Shown here: one piece after another, positions 19,004-28,800 of the stretch
How positions within the stretch are numbered: position 1 is the stretch's first letter
Layout of the letters: every line of letters begins with the position of its first letter
Assembly (NCBI GenBank): GCA_903905455.1
Contig: CAIVGN010000167.1
Span: 54,899-118,898 of the forward strand
Direction of reading: 5' to 3'
DNA: 64,000 nucleotides
Source of the DNA: an uncultured Archangium sp.
GTDB taxonomy: Bacteria > Myxococcota > Myxococcia > Myxococcales > Myxococcaceae
Made by a program: the position numbers and the translations under genes
Notes under the pieces: model-generated
What the model was told of the DNA's origin: nothing
Seen by the model: the letters and a program-made list of their open reading frames with translations, nothing else
Database searches by the model: none

Positions 19004-20797
19004 ATGTCGCGTTTGCGCTCGGTATGGCTGGTGGGCGTGCTGCTGCTGGCAGCATGTGGCTCGTCGGGGCAGAAGACGATTGCGCTCGGTTCGCCGTGCG
19101 TCCCCGGTGACAGCACCAGCCTGTGCGCCTCGGGGTTGTGCGTCGCCCTCGATAACCAGTCGGGTTTCTGCACCGACACCTGTGTCGCCAACGACCAGTG
19201 CCCCTCGAATTTCCTGTGCCAGGCGTCGGGTCGCTACGGCCGCATCTGCCGTCCGCTGACCGGCTGCAAGGAGGAGGTCGACTGCCCGTCGGGCCACACC
19301 TGCAACGCCGACACCGGCAATTGCTACATCGCGGTGAGCCGCTCGCTGTGCAGCCCCTGCCAGGACGGCAAGCAGTGCCCCACCGGCGGCGCGTGCTTCA
19401 CCGCCATCGGCTCGGGTGAGCAGTTCTGCACGGCCCCCTGTGGCGCCGGCGACAGCTGCCCGGCCGGCTTTGCGTGCCGTGATCTCCCCGTCGGCCCGGA
19501 GAACGCGCTCGTCAAGCAGTGCGCCCCGGTGAACGAGACCTGCAACAACGGCCGGAGCCTCTGCGCCCCCTGCCAGGGCGACTCCGAGTGTGGTGGCCCC
19601 TTCGACCTCTGCGTGCGCAACGTCGTGTCCGGGGAGACCTTCTGCGGCCGCGACTGCAACCCCGGCAAGAACGTCTGCCCGGTGGCCGGTTGCGACCCGA
19701 AGACGCTCGACGCGGCCCAGAACCCCGACTGCCCCGGCGGCTTCGCCTGCACCAACATCGGCAAGAGCGACGACCCTTCGGTGGTGGGTCCCTACCAGTG
19801 CGTGCCCAACAGCAACAGCTGCGAGGGCTTCTGCGACACCACCGACACCGTCGGCCAGCTCAGCCAGTGCGGGCTGGGCCAGGTGTGCCGGAACAACACG
19901 TGCGAAGCGGCGGCCGACGGCCGCATGTGCTCGCCCTGCGTGGACAACGATGACTGCCGCCGCGGCGGGTTCACCGAGAACCGGTGTCTCGTGAACAACT
20001 GCACCGACTGCGCCTTCGCCGGCGAGTCGTTCTGCTCGACGCCCTGCGCCGATGACGCCGCCTGCGCGCGCACCTTCGGCACCGGCTTCGTGTGCAAGCC
20101 CGTCACGGACCCCAGCGGGCCGCAGCGCAGTTACTGCATGCCCCAGCGAGGCACCTGCAAGTCGGGCCTCGGTCGCCTCGGCGAAGACTGCTCGGTCGCG
20201 GGCGCCCAGGACTGCGTCACCGGCGTCTGCCTCCAGGCGGGCCTCAACGACTTCTGCTCGGCCCCGTGCACCACCGACGCCCAGTGCGGCGACAGCCGGT
20301 TCCGCTGCTGCGAGCAGTCCATCGTCACCTCCGGCTACGACTGCAGCCCCGCCCAGCGCACGGAGACCGGCCCGCTGTCCGGCACCGGCGTGTGCGCCCC
20401 CATGGGCGGCCTCTTCGGCGACGATTGCTCGCCGGGGCGCGCGCCCTGCCAGAGCGGCACCTGCCTCGACCTGGGCACCGCGCGGCTGTGCTCGGTCACC
20501 TGCGCCGCCGGCACGTGCCCCTCGGGGTTCTCCTGCCGCCAGGCCCTCGCCCCCGACGGCACTACCCAGGTGCCGGTGTGCTTCCCCAACGGCGGCGGCA
20601 AGGCGGGCGCGAAGTGCGACTTCGGCCCCGCGGCCTGCGAGAGCGGCCTGTGCATCCGCAAGGACTCGGGGCCCATCTGCACCCAGGGATGCACCGGCGA
20701 CGCCCAGTGCCCTGACGGGTGGATCTGCGATCTCCTGCGCACGGTGACCGAGCAGTCGGTGCAGGCGTGCCTCCCCCCCGCGTTGCAGGACGGGTAA
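19004..20797 (+). CDS. Cysteine-rich repeat outer-membrane lipoprotein (GltK/AgmO candidate)
   Basis: 597 aa. The lipoprotein signal (WLVGVLLLAACGS) has its acylated Cys at residue 18. The mature protein is built almost entirely of short disulfide-type modules (patterns such as CVANDQCPSNFLC and CSPCVDNDDCRRGG). There are dozens of cysteines and no hydrophobic segment, as in myxobacterial Cys-rich repeat proteins. In M. xanthus a lipoprotein gene, gltK (agmO), immediately precedes gltB-gltA-gltC. Position and protein type suggest the same role here, an outer-membrane lipoprotein of the gliding platform. The assignment rests on synteny, since repeats of this kind are common in Myxococcota. Confidence 0.8.
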   Translation: MSRLRSVWLVGVLLLAACGSSGQKTIALGSPCVPGDSTSLCASGLCVALDNQSGFCTDTCVANDQCPSNFLCQASGRYGRICRPLTGCKEEVDCPSGHTCNADTGNCYIAVSRSLCSPCQDGKQCPTGGACFTAIGSGEQFCTAPCGAGDSCPAGFACRDLPVGPENALVKQCAPVNETCNNGRSLCAPCQGDSECGGPFDLCVRNVVSGETFCGRDCNPGKNVCPVAGCDPKTLDAAQNPDCPGGFACTNIGKSDDPSVVGPYQCVPNSNSCEGFCDTTDTVGQLSQCGLGQVCRNNTCEAAADGRMCSPCVDNDDCRRGGFTENRCLVNNCTDCAFAGESFCSTPCADDAACARTFGTGFVCKPVTDPSGPQRSYCMPQRGTCKSGLGRLGEDCSVAGAQDCVTGVCLQAGLNDFCSAPCTTDAQCGDSRFRCCEQSIVTSGYDCSPAQRTETGPLSGTGVCAPMGGLFGDDCSPGRAPCQSGTCLDLGTARLCSVTCAAGTCPSGFSCRQALAPDGTTQVPVCFPNGGGKAGAKCDFGPAACESGLCIRKDSGPICTQGCTGDAQCPDGWICDLLRTVTEQSVQACLPPALQDG

Positions 20798-20865
20798 TTC
20801 GGAAAAATGCCCTGTACCTGCGTGTGGTTCAGCGTGCTATGCCGCCGCACCTTCTGAGGCGATCG

Positions 20866-22302
20866 ATGCTGCCGATCCGTGTGTTCATCGTGCTGTCGCT
20901 CGGGCTGGCGCTTGCCGGCTGCGATGATCGCACGCGCACGCGCAAGATCGTCGAGCCCTTCGCGGTGGTCCCCGGCACGCCGACGGTCGACGACGCGACC
21001 CCCGCGGTGCTCACCGACGCGACGCGCGCCACCGACGCCTTCGGCGTGAACGTCCCCCGGCAGTGCGACGCGTACACCCAGGTGCCGGTGCGCAAGGTCG
21101 ACATCTTGTGGGTGGTGGACTCGTCGGGCTCCATGGCGCCCAAGCAGGCCCGCCTCGCCGCGAACTTCCAGGGCTTCATCAACCAGCTCGTCACCGCCAA
21201 CCCGCCCATCGACTTCCACATCGCCGTCACCAGCACCGACACCGACGACGCCAACGCCCGGGGCAAGCTCCGCGCGTGGTCGCTGGGCGCCAGCAGCGAG
21301 AACTACATCTCGTGCGCGCCGATGGTGGGCGGGGTGACGTGCAACACCGGCGCGAACTTGAACACCGTGGTGACCGCCTTCCAGCAGATGTCGGCGGTGG
21401 GCATCAACGGCTCTGCCTCGGAGCGCGGGCTGTACGCCGCCTACCTGGCCCTGACCGAGCCCACCAACATCACCACCCCGGTCTTCGACCGCTTCGTGCG
21501 CCCCGACGCCGCGCTCTACGTGGTCGTGGTGTCCGACGAGGACGACGCGAGCTGCACCCCGATGACGCGGCAGACGACCTGCACCGCCGACCCCGGCTGC
21601 CGCTGCGCCCCCGACAACTCGCTGGCCGGTGCGGGTAACTGGGGCAGCACCGACTACTTCGTGCGCTTCCTCGAGACGTACAAGGGCTACGGCAACGCCG
21701 ACTCGGTGGCCCTGGCGGCGATCGTCGCCACCGACGCCGATGACGTGCCTTCGCAGTTTGGCGACCCCACGCCGCACGTCGGCTGCTGCCGGTCGCTCAA
21801 CGGCCAGGGGTGCCCCACGAGCGGAACGAATGACGGCGGCTTCGAGATCGCCTACAGCGGCAGCCGCTATGCGCGTGTGGCCTCAGAGACGGGCGGGGTG
21901 ACGGTGTCGATCTGCCAGCAGGACTTCTCGGCCGCGCTCTCGTCGCTCGGGTACGCCGCCTCCGGCTTGCGCCGCGACTTCCGCTTGAGCCGGGGCCCCG
22001 ACGTGCGGCCCGACGCCGGCGTGGCGACCGGTTTGACCACCTTCGTGAGCCCGGCCAACGCGGCCAACTGCACGGTCGACGGCAACTGCCCGGCGCTGAC
22101 CCCGGTCTGCCGCACCGGCCGCTGTGCCCGCAAGCTGCCGGTCGAGATTGCGCCGCCCGCAAACGGAGCCTCGTACCTGAAGTGCGAAGGGACGGGCCTG
22201 CGAAACATCGTCCGCTTCGAGGGCACCTCGGTGCCTGAGCCCCTCAGCACCGTCGAGGTTTGTTACGACGTGCTCCCCACGTTCCAGAACAGCTGTCCGT
22301 AG
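20866..22302 (+). CDS. VWA-domain Cys-rich lipoprotein, adhesin candidate
   Basis: 478 aa from the ATG at 20866, preceded by GAGG. The signal peptide VFIVLSLGLALAGC has its lipobox Cys at residue 19. A von Willebrand A domain starts near residue 76 with an intact MIDAS motif, D85-x-S87-x-S89 (VDILWVVDSSGSM), so it can bind a divalent cation and probably a ligand. The strand YVVVVSDEDDASC follows later. Roughly 20 cysteines, several in the C-terminal part (GCCRS, NCTVDGNC, VCRTGRC), imply disulfides. In M. xanthus the gliding adhesin CglB is also a VWA lipoprotein with many cysteines, but it is unlinked to glt genes. Here the VWA gene is directly upstream of the first barrel (9 bp gap). Confidence 0.82.
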   Translation: MLPIRVFIVLSLGLALAGCDDRTRTRKIVEPFAVVPGTPTVDDATPAVLTDATRATDAFGVNVPRQCDAYTQVPVRKVDILWVVDSSGSMAPKQARLAANFQGFINQLVTANPPIDFHIAVTSTDTDDANARGKLRAWSLGASSENYISCAPMVGGVTCNTGANLNTVVTAFQQMSAVGINGSASERGLYAAYLALTEPTNITTPVFDRFVRPDAALYVVVVSDEDDASCTPMTRQTTCTADPGCRCAPDNSLAGAGNWGSTDYFVRFLETYKGYGNADSVALAAIVATDADDVPSQFGDPTPHVGCCRSLNGQGCPTSGTNDGGFEIAYSGSRYARVASETGGVTVSICQQDFSAALSSLGYAASGLRRDFRLSRGPDVRPDAGVATGLTTFVSPANAANCTVDGNCPALTPVCRTGRCARKLPVEIAPPANGASYLKCEGTGLRNIVRFEGTSVPEPLSTVEVCYDVLPTFQNSCP

Positions 22303-22311
22303 AAGAGGTGA

Positions 22312-23103
22312 ATGAGCTCCATGACGCGCAAGACACTCAACCTGATGAGCTGCCTGGTGATGCTGACTGCCAGCGTGGCATTCGCCGAAGATGACGCCGA
22401 AGAGCTCGTCGAGAAGGTCGCGGTTCGTAACCGCCTCTTCTCGGTCGAAGGGAAGTGGGAGGTCGGCGGCAACGTCGGCTTCTCGCTCCTCAGCCGCCTG
22501 ACGGATCACTACAACCTCAACCTGTCGGGCGCGTACAACGTCAGGGACTGGTTCGCGCTCGAACTGCGCGGCGGCTACGCGATCTCGCGGCACACGTCGC
22601 TGGCAGACCAGATCCAGTCCGACTTCTTCGCCAACAACACCATCAGCAAGGCGAACGACGCGGCGGACCTCTGGGAGATGACCGGGAACGCGGTGATCGG
22701 TGCGCGCTTCCAGCCCATCTACGGCAAGATCAACCTGATGGCCGAGCTGCCGGTGCACTTCCAGCTCTACGCCTGGGTCGGCGGCGGCGTCGGCTTCCTG
22801 AAGCGCGAATCGATGGTGCTCTGCGCCTCGAAGGTCAGCGCCCGCGAGTGCGGCGAGTTCTTCACCGAGAACAAGGTGAGCCCCTTGGTCTCCGTGGCCC
22901 TCGGCTTCCGCTTCTTCGTCGTCCAGGGACACTCGGTGAAGTTCGAGGTCCGCGACTGGAGCTATCTCGACTCGTATTACATCGACGTCGATCGCACCCA
23001 GCTCTCCACTGCCCAGAACCCGGCACCGGGCGGCACGCTCAGCCCCAACGCGGGCATCACCAACCTCGTCCAGTTCGACCTGGGCTACGCGTTCATCTTT
23101 TGA
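22312..23103 (+). CDS. gltB: Outer-membrane beta-barrel protein, GltB-like
   Basis: 263 aa with signal peptide (MSCLVMLTASVAFAED). Alternating amphipathic strands follow (WEVGGNVGFSLLSR, YNLNLSGAYNVRDWFALELRGGYAI), ending in the outer-membrane signature YAFIF. It matches the myxobacterial outer-membrane beta-barrel family that includes GltA and GltB of the gliding machinery. The GltB label comes from position as the first of two barrels before a TPR protein, so A and B could be swapped. Two cysteines (LCASKVSARECG) lie in a likely loop. An ATG at 22321 is an alternative start. Confidence 0.8.
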   Translation: MSSMTRKTLNLMSCLVMLTASVAFAEDDAEELVEKVAVRNRLFSVEGKWEVGGNVGFSLLSRLTDHYNLNLSGAYNVRDWFALELRGGYAISRHTSLADQIQSDFFANNTISKANDAADLWEMTGNAVIGARFQPIYGKINLMAELPVHFQLYAWVGGGVGFLKRESMVLCASKVSARECGEFFTENKVSPLVSVALGFRFFVVQGHSVKFEVRDWSYLDSYYIDVDRTQLSTAQNPAPGGTLSPNAGITNLVQFDLGYAFIF

Positions 23104-23114
23104 GGCGACTTCCG

Positions 23115-24221
23115 ATGACCTCCTTTCGTGACTCCCTGCTCCTCGCAGCTCTCCTCGGCGCCGGCGTCGTCCAGGCGGCGCCCCTGGCCGCTGACGCGCC
23201 CGTCCTGACCGTCGCCCAGGCCACCCCGGCCGCCGCTGACGACGACGAAGAAGACCCGACGCCCGGAGCGAAGACCACTCCGACCACGACGACCACCACC
23301 ACGACCACCACGACGCCGGCGAAGACCAACGCCCCGGCGGCGACGGCGGCTCCGGCGGCGGCCTCGTCCGATCCTGACGCGCAGAAGCTCGTCTCCGGCG
23401 CTCCGCTCTACAACCCGCACGTCGCCGTGCACATCGTCGAGCAGAAGGCCTACTCCGACGCGCGCAAGGTCGAGGTGGTGCTCTACCCGGTGCAGATGCA
23501 GGTGAACGGCAAGTTCACCCAGCACTTCGGCACCATGGGCAGCGTCGTCTACCACCTGCAGGAGAACTTCGGCCTCCAGATCACCGGCGGCGGCAACTGG
23601 TACAACGTCGAGTCCGGCTTCAACGGCGAGCTCGTCGACAAGTTCCGCGTCGAGGCCCAGGCCGCGACCTCGCTCCTGTGGACCTGGGGCGTGATGGGCG
23701 GCGTCGAAGTGACCCCGCTGTACGGCAAGTTCGCCTTCTTCGAGGGCACCCTGGCGCACTTCAGCTTCGTGGTGAACGGCGGGCTGGGCGCTGGTGGCAC
23801 GCGCCACCAGCTCAAGCCCGAGTCGCAGCGCTCCGACGGCACGATCAGCCAGGCGACCTACGGCGACACCGGGGCCCGCTTCATGGGCACCCTCGGGGCC
23901 GGCTTCCGGCTCCAGCTCGGCGAGCGCTTCGCCTTCCGCCTCGAAGTGCGCGACGTGGTCTACACGGCCCGCATGGAGCGCGTGAACGGCTGCAACGTCG
24001 ACGACCTCCGCGCCATGGACACCAAGCTGCGCAGCGGCCAGGACCCCGGCACCGCCGTGGTCAGCGGCAGCTGCGATCGTGACAGCTTCACCGGCACGAT
24101 CCCCGACACCGACATCAAGCGCAGCAACGACGTCCCGCTCGCGCTCAACCTGGTGAAGATCCCGAGCTCCGACGTGCTGAACAACATCGGCCTCTACCTC
24201 GGCATCTCGTTCCTCTTCTAA
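23115..24221 (+). CDS. gltA: Outer-membrane beta-barrel protein, GltA-like
   Basis: 368 aa. Signal peptide (LLLAALLGAGVVQA) is followed by an acidic stretch (DDDEEDP) and a low-complexity Thr run (about 11 Thr near residues 57-67) leading into an Ala/Pro linker. The C-terminal ~250 residues are barrel strands ending LYLGISFLF. It shares the barrel family with the preceding gene. By synteny with gltK-B-A-C of M. xanthus it is the GltA counterpart. The long unstructured N-terminal linker could reach into the periplasm to contact the TPR proteins encoded next (inference). Confidence 0.8.
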   Translation: MTSFRDSLLLAALLGAGVVQAAPLAADAPVLTVAQATPAAADDDEEDPTPGAKTTPTTTTTTTTTTTPAKTNAPAATAAPAAASSDPDAQKLVSGAPLYNPHVAVHIVEQKAYSDARKVEVVLYPVQMQVNGKFTQHFGTMGSVVYHLQENFGLQITGGGNWYNVESGFNGELVDKFRVEAQAATSLLWTWGVMGGVEVTPLYGKFAFFEGTLAHFSFVVNGGLGAGGTRHQLKPESQRSDGTISQATYGDTGARFMGTLGAGFRLQLGERFAFRLEVRDVVYTARMERVNGCNVDDLRAMDTKLRSGQDPGTAVVSGSCDRDSFTGTIPDTDIKRSNDVPLALNLVKIPSSDVLNNIGLYLGISFLF

Positions 24222-24230
24222 GGGCCACAC

Positions 24231-25760
24231 ATGAAGCGCACGCTCTTTATCGCCGTCACGCTGCTCGCCGGGCTCGCGTCCGCGCAGGATCTCGCCGTCT
24301 ACAACAAGGCGCTGTCTGCCTATAACGGCAACCAGTTCGAGGACTCCGCGCGGTTGTTCTTCGAGGTGACCAACACCACCACGGACAACGACTTGCGCCT
24401 CAAGGCCGAGTACTACCTCGCCTCGAGCTTCCAGCGGTCGAACCTGCCGTTCACGGCGTTCGTCTACTTCACGCCGATCGTCAAGGCGGGGCCCCAGCAC
24501 CCGTACCACCTGAAGGCGGTGGAGGCGCTCATCTCGCTGCAGGAGGTCCTCAACGACGACTTCCTGATCCCCAACATCTTGAACAACCTCTACGACCGCT
24601 ACGCGGACGCATGGGCGACGTTGCCCCTCGAGGTGCTGGCGCGCATCAACTACCTCATCGGCCGCATCGCGCACCGCAAGGGCAAGCTCGACGAGGCCAA
24701 GCAGTTCCTCGAGGCGGTGCCGGACACCAGCCAGTTCTTCGCCAAGGCGCAGTACATGGTGGGCATCACGCTGGCCGACCCGCGCTTCCCGGCCGGTGAC
24801 GAGGTGACGCGCTCCAAGAACGTCGAGGCGGCCATCTCGACCTTCGAGAGCCTGCTGAAGATCCGCACCCGCCAGCTCGACTTCGACGACACCAAGCACC
24901 TGGCGTACCTCGCGCTGGGCCGGGCGAACTACAATCAGGGCCAGTACCAGCGGGCGACCGAGTGGTACGAGAAGGTGCCGCGCTTCTCGAAGTACTGGGA
25001 CCAGTCGCTGTTCGAGAACGGCTTCGCCCGCTTCCAGAACGACGACTTCGGTGGCGCGCTCGGTTCGCTCCAGGGCCTCTACGCACCGCAGTTCGCCGGC
25101 GCCTTCCAGCCCGAGTCGTGGATCCTCACGGCGACCACCTACTACTTCTCGTGCCTCTACGACGAGTCGAAGGCGTCGCTGACCGAGTACGAGCGCCTGT
25201 ACCTGCCGATGGCCGAGAAGCTCAAGGCGCTGGTGGACACGGCCGAGCCCCGCGACACGGTCTCGTACTTCAAGCTGGTCAACGTCAGCGAGAACCCGGA
25301 CGTGCCCCGCGCGGTGCTCAACTGGGTGCGCACCAACGAGCGCATGCTGGGCCTCTTCGGCATGCTCAAGCAGATCGACGCCGAGAAGGCGACCATCGAC
25401 GCCAACCAGAACTGGCGCGCGGCGAAGATGTCCAACGAGCTCGTGACTTACCTCGACCAGAACCGCGGCACGCTCGAGCAGGTCGCCGGCCAGTTCAGCA
25501 AGGCGCGCCTCACCGAGGCCTACCGCACCATCAAGGGCTTCGGGGACCAGGTGGAGATCATCCGCTTCGAGGTCGCCAAGGCCGAGAAGGAGTTCGCGGA
25601 GACCGGCCTCGACGCGGCGGCCCTGCTCTCGAAGCAGACGCTCTACCGCCCCAAGATGCCCGCCGAGAACTGGAACTACTGGAAGTTCGAGGGCGAGTTC
25701 TGGCGCGACGAGATCGGGTACTACCAGTACACGCTCAAGCGTGGCTGCCCGGCGAACTGA
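24231..25760 (+). CDS. gltC: Periplasmic TPR protein, GltC-like
   Basis: 509 aa. Cleavable signal peptide (MKRTLFIAVTLLAGLASAQ) and then helical repeats of TPR type over most of the length (for example YNGNQFEDSARLFFEVTN and LGRANYNQGQYQRATEWYEK). No membrane segment follows, so it is periplasmic. It starts 9 bp after gltA. GltC in M. xanthus is a TPR protein encoded after gltA and associated with the outer-membrane platform, which supports the name. Two hairpin terminators follow its stop. Confidence 0.8.
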   Translation: MKRTLFIAVTLLAGLASAQDLAVYNKALSAYNGNQFEDSARLFFEVTNTTTDNDLRLKAEYYLASSFQRSNLPFTAFVYFTPIVKAGPQHPYHLKAVEALISLQEVLNDDFLIPNILNNLYDRYADAWATLPLEVLARINYLIGRIAHRKGKLDEAKQFLEAVPDTSQFFAKAQYMVGITLADPRFPAGDEVTRSKNVEAAISTFESLLKIRTRQLDFDDTKHLAYLALGRANYNQGQYQRATEWYEKVPRFSKYWDQSLFENGFARFQNDDFGGALGSLQGLYAPQFAGAFQPESWILTATTYYFSCLYDESKASLTEYERLYLPMAEKLKALVDTAEPRDTVSYFKLVNVSENPDVPRAVLNWVRTNERMLGLFGMLKQIDAEKATIDANQNWRAAKMSNELVTYLDQNRGTLEQVAGQFSKARLTEAYRTIKGFGDQVEIIRFEVAKAEKEFAETGLDAAALLSKQTLYRPKMPAENWNYWKFEGEFWRDEIGYYQYTLKRGCPAN

Positions 25761-25800
25761 CCGGCTCACAGGAAGTCTCATATTTTCTCAGCAGTTGAGA

Positions 25801-25869
25801 AGGGTGCCCGGTGCTGTCGGGCGCCCTTTTCTTCCGTCGAAACCCTGTTGTAGGTTTCGCGCGTTTTTT
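25801..25869 (+). terminator. Double terminator between gltC and gltD
   Basis: The first stem AGGGTGCCC/GGGCGCCCT (25801-25827, one G-U pair) is followed by TTTCTT. The second stem CGAAACC/GGTTTCG (25838-25859) is followed, after CGCG, by TTTTTT (25864-25869). Together they end the upstream transcript 41 bp after the gltC stop. A gltD promoter must lie within or just after this 126-bp spacer; I cannot place it. Confidence 0.8.
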
Positions 25870-25886
25870 GCCCCACAGGAGCGCAG

Positions 25887-28800
25887 ATGAAGCTCGCAGT
25901 TCGCATCCTCACCGTCCTCGCCGTCTCTGCTGGTCTCATCGCCAGCCCCGCGGCTGCCCAGGCCAAGAAGAAGGCCGATCCCAAGGCTGCTGCCGGCAAG
26001 GCCGCCGACGCCAAGGCCGCCGCGGCCAAGAAGCCCGAGGAGCGCAAGGGCCCGGCGAAGCTCGACGGCAAGGAGACGCCGAAGATCGAGGACGTCGAGA
26101 AGGAAGCGAACGCCGACAAGAAGCGCGACGAGCAGATCGAAGCGGCCAAGAAGATCATCCCCAAGATCGAAGACGGCAACCCGACCAAGGCGGACCTGCT
26201 CTTCCAGCTCTCCGAGCTGTACTGGGAGAAGTCGCGCTACCTGTACCGCAAGGAGATGCTCGCCTTCTTCAACGCGCAGAAGGACAACGACGAGAAGAAG
26301 AACCGCGGCGAGAAGGTGGCCGAGGCGAAGGAAGATCACCGCGAGTCCGAGCTCTACCGCTCCGAGACGATGCGCCTCTACGAGACCATCCTCCGCGAGT
26401 ACCCGACCTACGAGCGCAAGGACGAGGTGCTCTTCAACCTCGCCTACAACCAGTACGACATCGGCAAGCGCGACCTCGCGGTCAAGCGCTACGAGGAGCT
26501 GCTCAAGAGCTACCCGGGCTCGAAGTTCGTGGCCGACACCTACGTGCAGCTCGGCAACCACTACTTCGAAGTCGCCAACATCCTGGAGAAGGCCAAGACC
26601 TACTACGAGAAGGCGTTCGCCTCGAGCAACCCGCGCATCAAGTCCTACGCGCTCTACAAGCTGGCCTGGTGTGACTTCAACGCCGGCGAGCACGAGAAGG
26701 CGCTCAAGAAGCTCCAGGACACCGTGGAGTTCGCCGAGAAGCAGGGCAAGGAGAAGTCCTTCACCGACCTGAAGAACGAGGCGCTCCAGGACTCGATCCG
26801 CATGTTCGTGCAGTTGAACCGCGCCGACGACGCGATGGCCTACTTCAAGGCCCACGCGGGCAAGAAGAAGCAGATCACCCTGACCACCAAGCTCGCGTAC
26901 GCGCTGCAGGAGGGTGGTCACCACGACAACGCGATCAAGACCTTCCGCTTCCTCCTCAACGACAACGCGGTGTCCGAGTCGGCCCCCGACTGGCAGCAGT
27001 CGATCATCAAGTCCTACGAGAGCCTGCGCCAGCGCGAGAACGTGAAGACCGAGGTCAAGAAGCTCGCCGAGCTCTACCGCCCGGGCAGCACCTGGTGGAA
27101 GGCCAACGAGTCGAAGAAGGACGTGCTGCGCAACGGCTTCAACGTCGCCGAAGAGGCGATGCGCACCACGGTCACCGAGTACCACCAGGAAGCGCAGAAG
27201 ACGAAGCAGGTCGAGACCTACCGGCTCGCGCGCGACATCTACAAGCAATACGTCGACGCGTTCGCCTCGGGTGACGACGAGAATTTCGTCGCCGACCAGG
27301 CCTTCAACCTGAAGTTCTACTACGCGGAGATCCTCTGGGCGCTCGAGGAGTGGGAGCCCGCGGCCAAGCAGTACGACGGCGTGGTGGCCTTCAAGGTGCC
27401 CGGCCGCCCCGAGGCCAAGGAGTCGGCCAACGAGAAGTACCGCCAGTCCGCCGCGTACAACGCCATCCTCGCCTACGACAAGCTGGTGAAGATCGAGCGC
27501 GGGCTCATCCAGAAGACCGAGCTCAAGGACACCGAGAAGATCGAAGAGACGAAGAAGAAGGGCGCCGTCGAGAAGAGCAAGAAGATCGAGAAGCGCTCGG
27601 CGAAGGAGCTCGAAGAGAAGCCGATCACCGAGTTCGAGAAGCGCCTCGTGGCCGCCTGCGACAGCTACAACGGCCTGTTCCCCAAGAACCCGGACGAGGT
27701 CGACATCGCCTACCAGGCGGCCGTGGTGTTCTACGACAAGAACCACTTCGTCGAGGCCGGTCGCCGCTTCGGTGACGTCATCAACAAGTACCCGGAAGAG
27801 AAGCGCTCGCAGGAAGCGGCCGACCTCATCATGTCGGTGCTCGAAGAGCGTGAAGAGTGGCTCGAGCTCAACAAGCTGGCGCGCGTGTTCAAGGCGAACA
27901 CCAAGCTCAGCAAGCCGGGCACCGAGTTCACCAAGCGCGTCGGCGGCATCGTCGAGGGCTCGCAGTACAAGTACATCGACACCGTGGTGTACAAGAAGGA
28001 GAAGGACCCGGCGAAGGCGGCCGACCTCTTCCTCGCGTTCGTCGACGAGTTCCCCAAGTCGGAGAACGCCGACCGCGCGCTGACCTACTCGATGATCATC
28101 GCCCGCGAGGCGAACCAGCTCGACAAGGCCATCGTCATCGGTGAGCGCCTGCTCAAGGAATACCCGACCACCGAGTTTGACCTGAAGGCCAAGGTCGCGC
28201 TCGCCTTCTTCTACGAGAAGATGGCGAACTTCGAGAAGTCGGCCCAGATGTACGAGAACTTCGTCGCCACCTACGACCTGGCCGCCGGTGAGAAGGCCAT
28301 CGGCTACGAGAACATCAAGGACCTCCTGAAGAAGGAGCGCGAGGCGCGCGAGAAGGAGGCCAAGGCCAACAAGGGCAAGGCTGCCGCCAACACCGCCCCG
28401 GCGATCACCACCGTCGACCTCAAGAGCATCAAGGACGAGGGCAAGAAGAAGGAGCGCGAGGCGCTGGTGAAGGAGGCCGAGGCGATGGTGGCCGACGCCC
28501 AGTACAACACCGGCTTCTGGTTCGAAGGCATCGGTCAGTTCGACAAGGCCATGGCCGCGTACAACCGCTACATCACGCGCTTCAAGGACAAGAAGGACGC
28601 CCCGGAGATCGCCTACAACATCGGCCTCGTGCTCGAGAAGCAGGGCAAGTCCGCCGAGGCCATCGGGCAGTACAACACCTTCCTCACCTCGTACGCGAAG
28701 GACGCCCGGGTCACCGACGCCCGCCGGCTCGACGTGAAGTACCGGCAGTACCTGCTCAACGGGAAGCTGAAGAACGCCCCCGAGCAGGACCGCCTCGCCA

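Noticed and set aside
23085..25781. 898-codon minus-strand ORF
   Set aside because: Shadow of gltA and gltC, which have clear signal peptides, barrel strands and TPRs on the plus strand.
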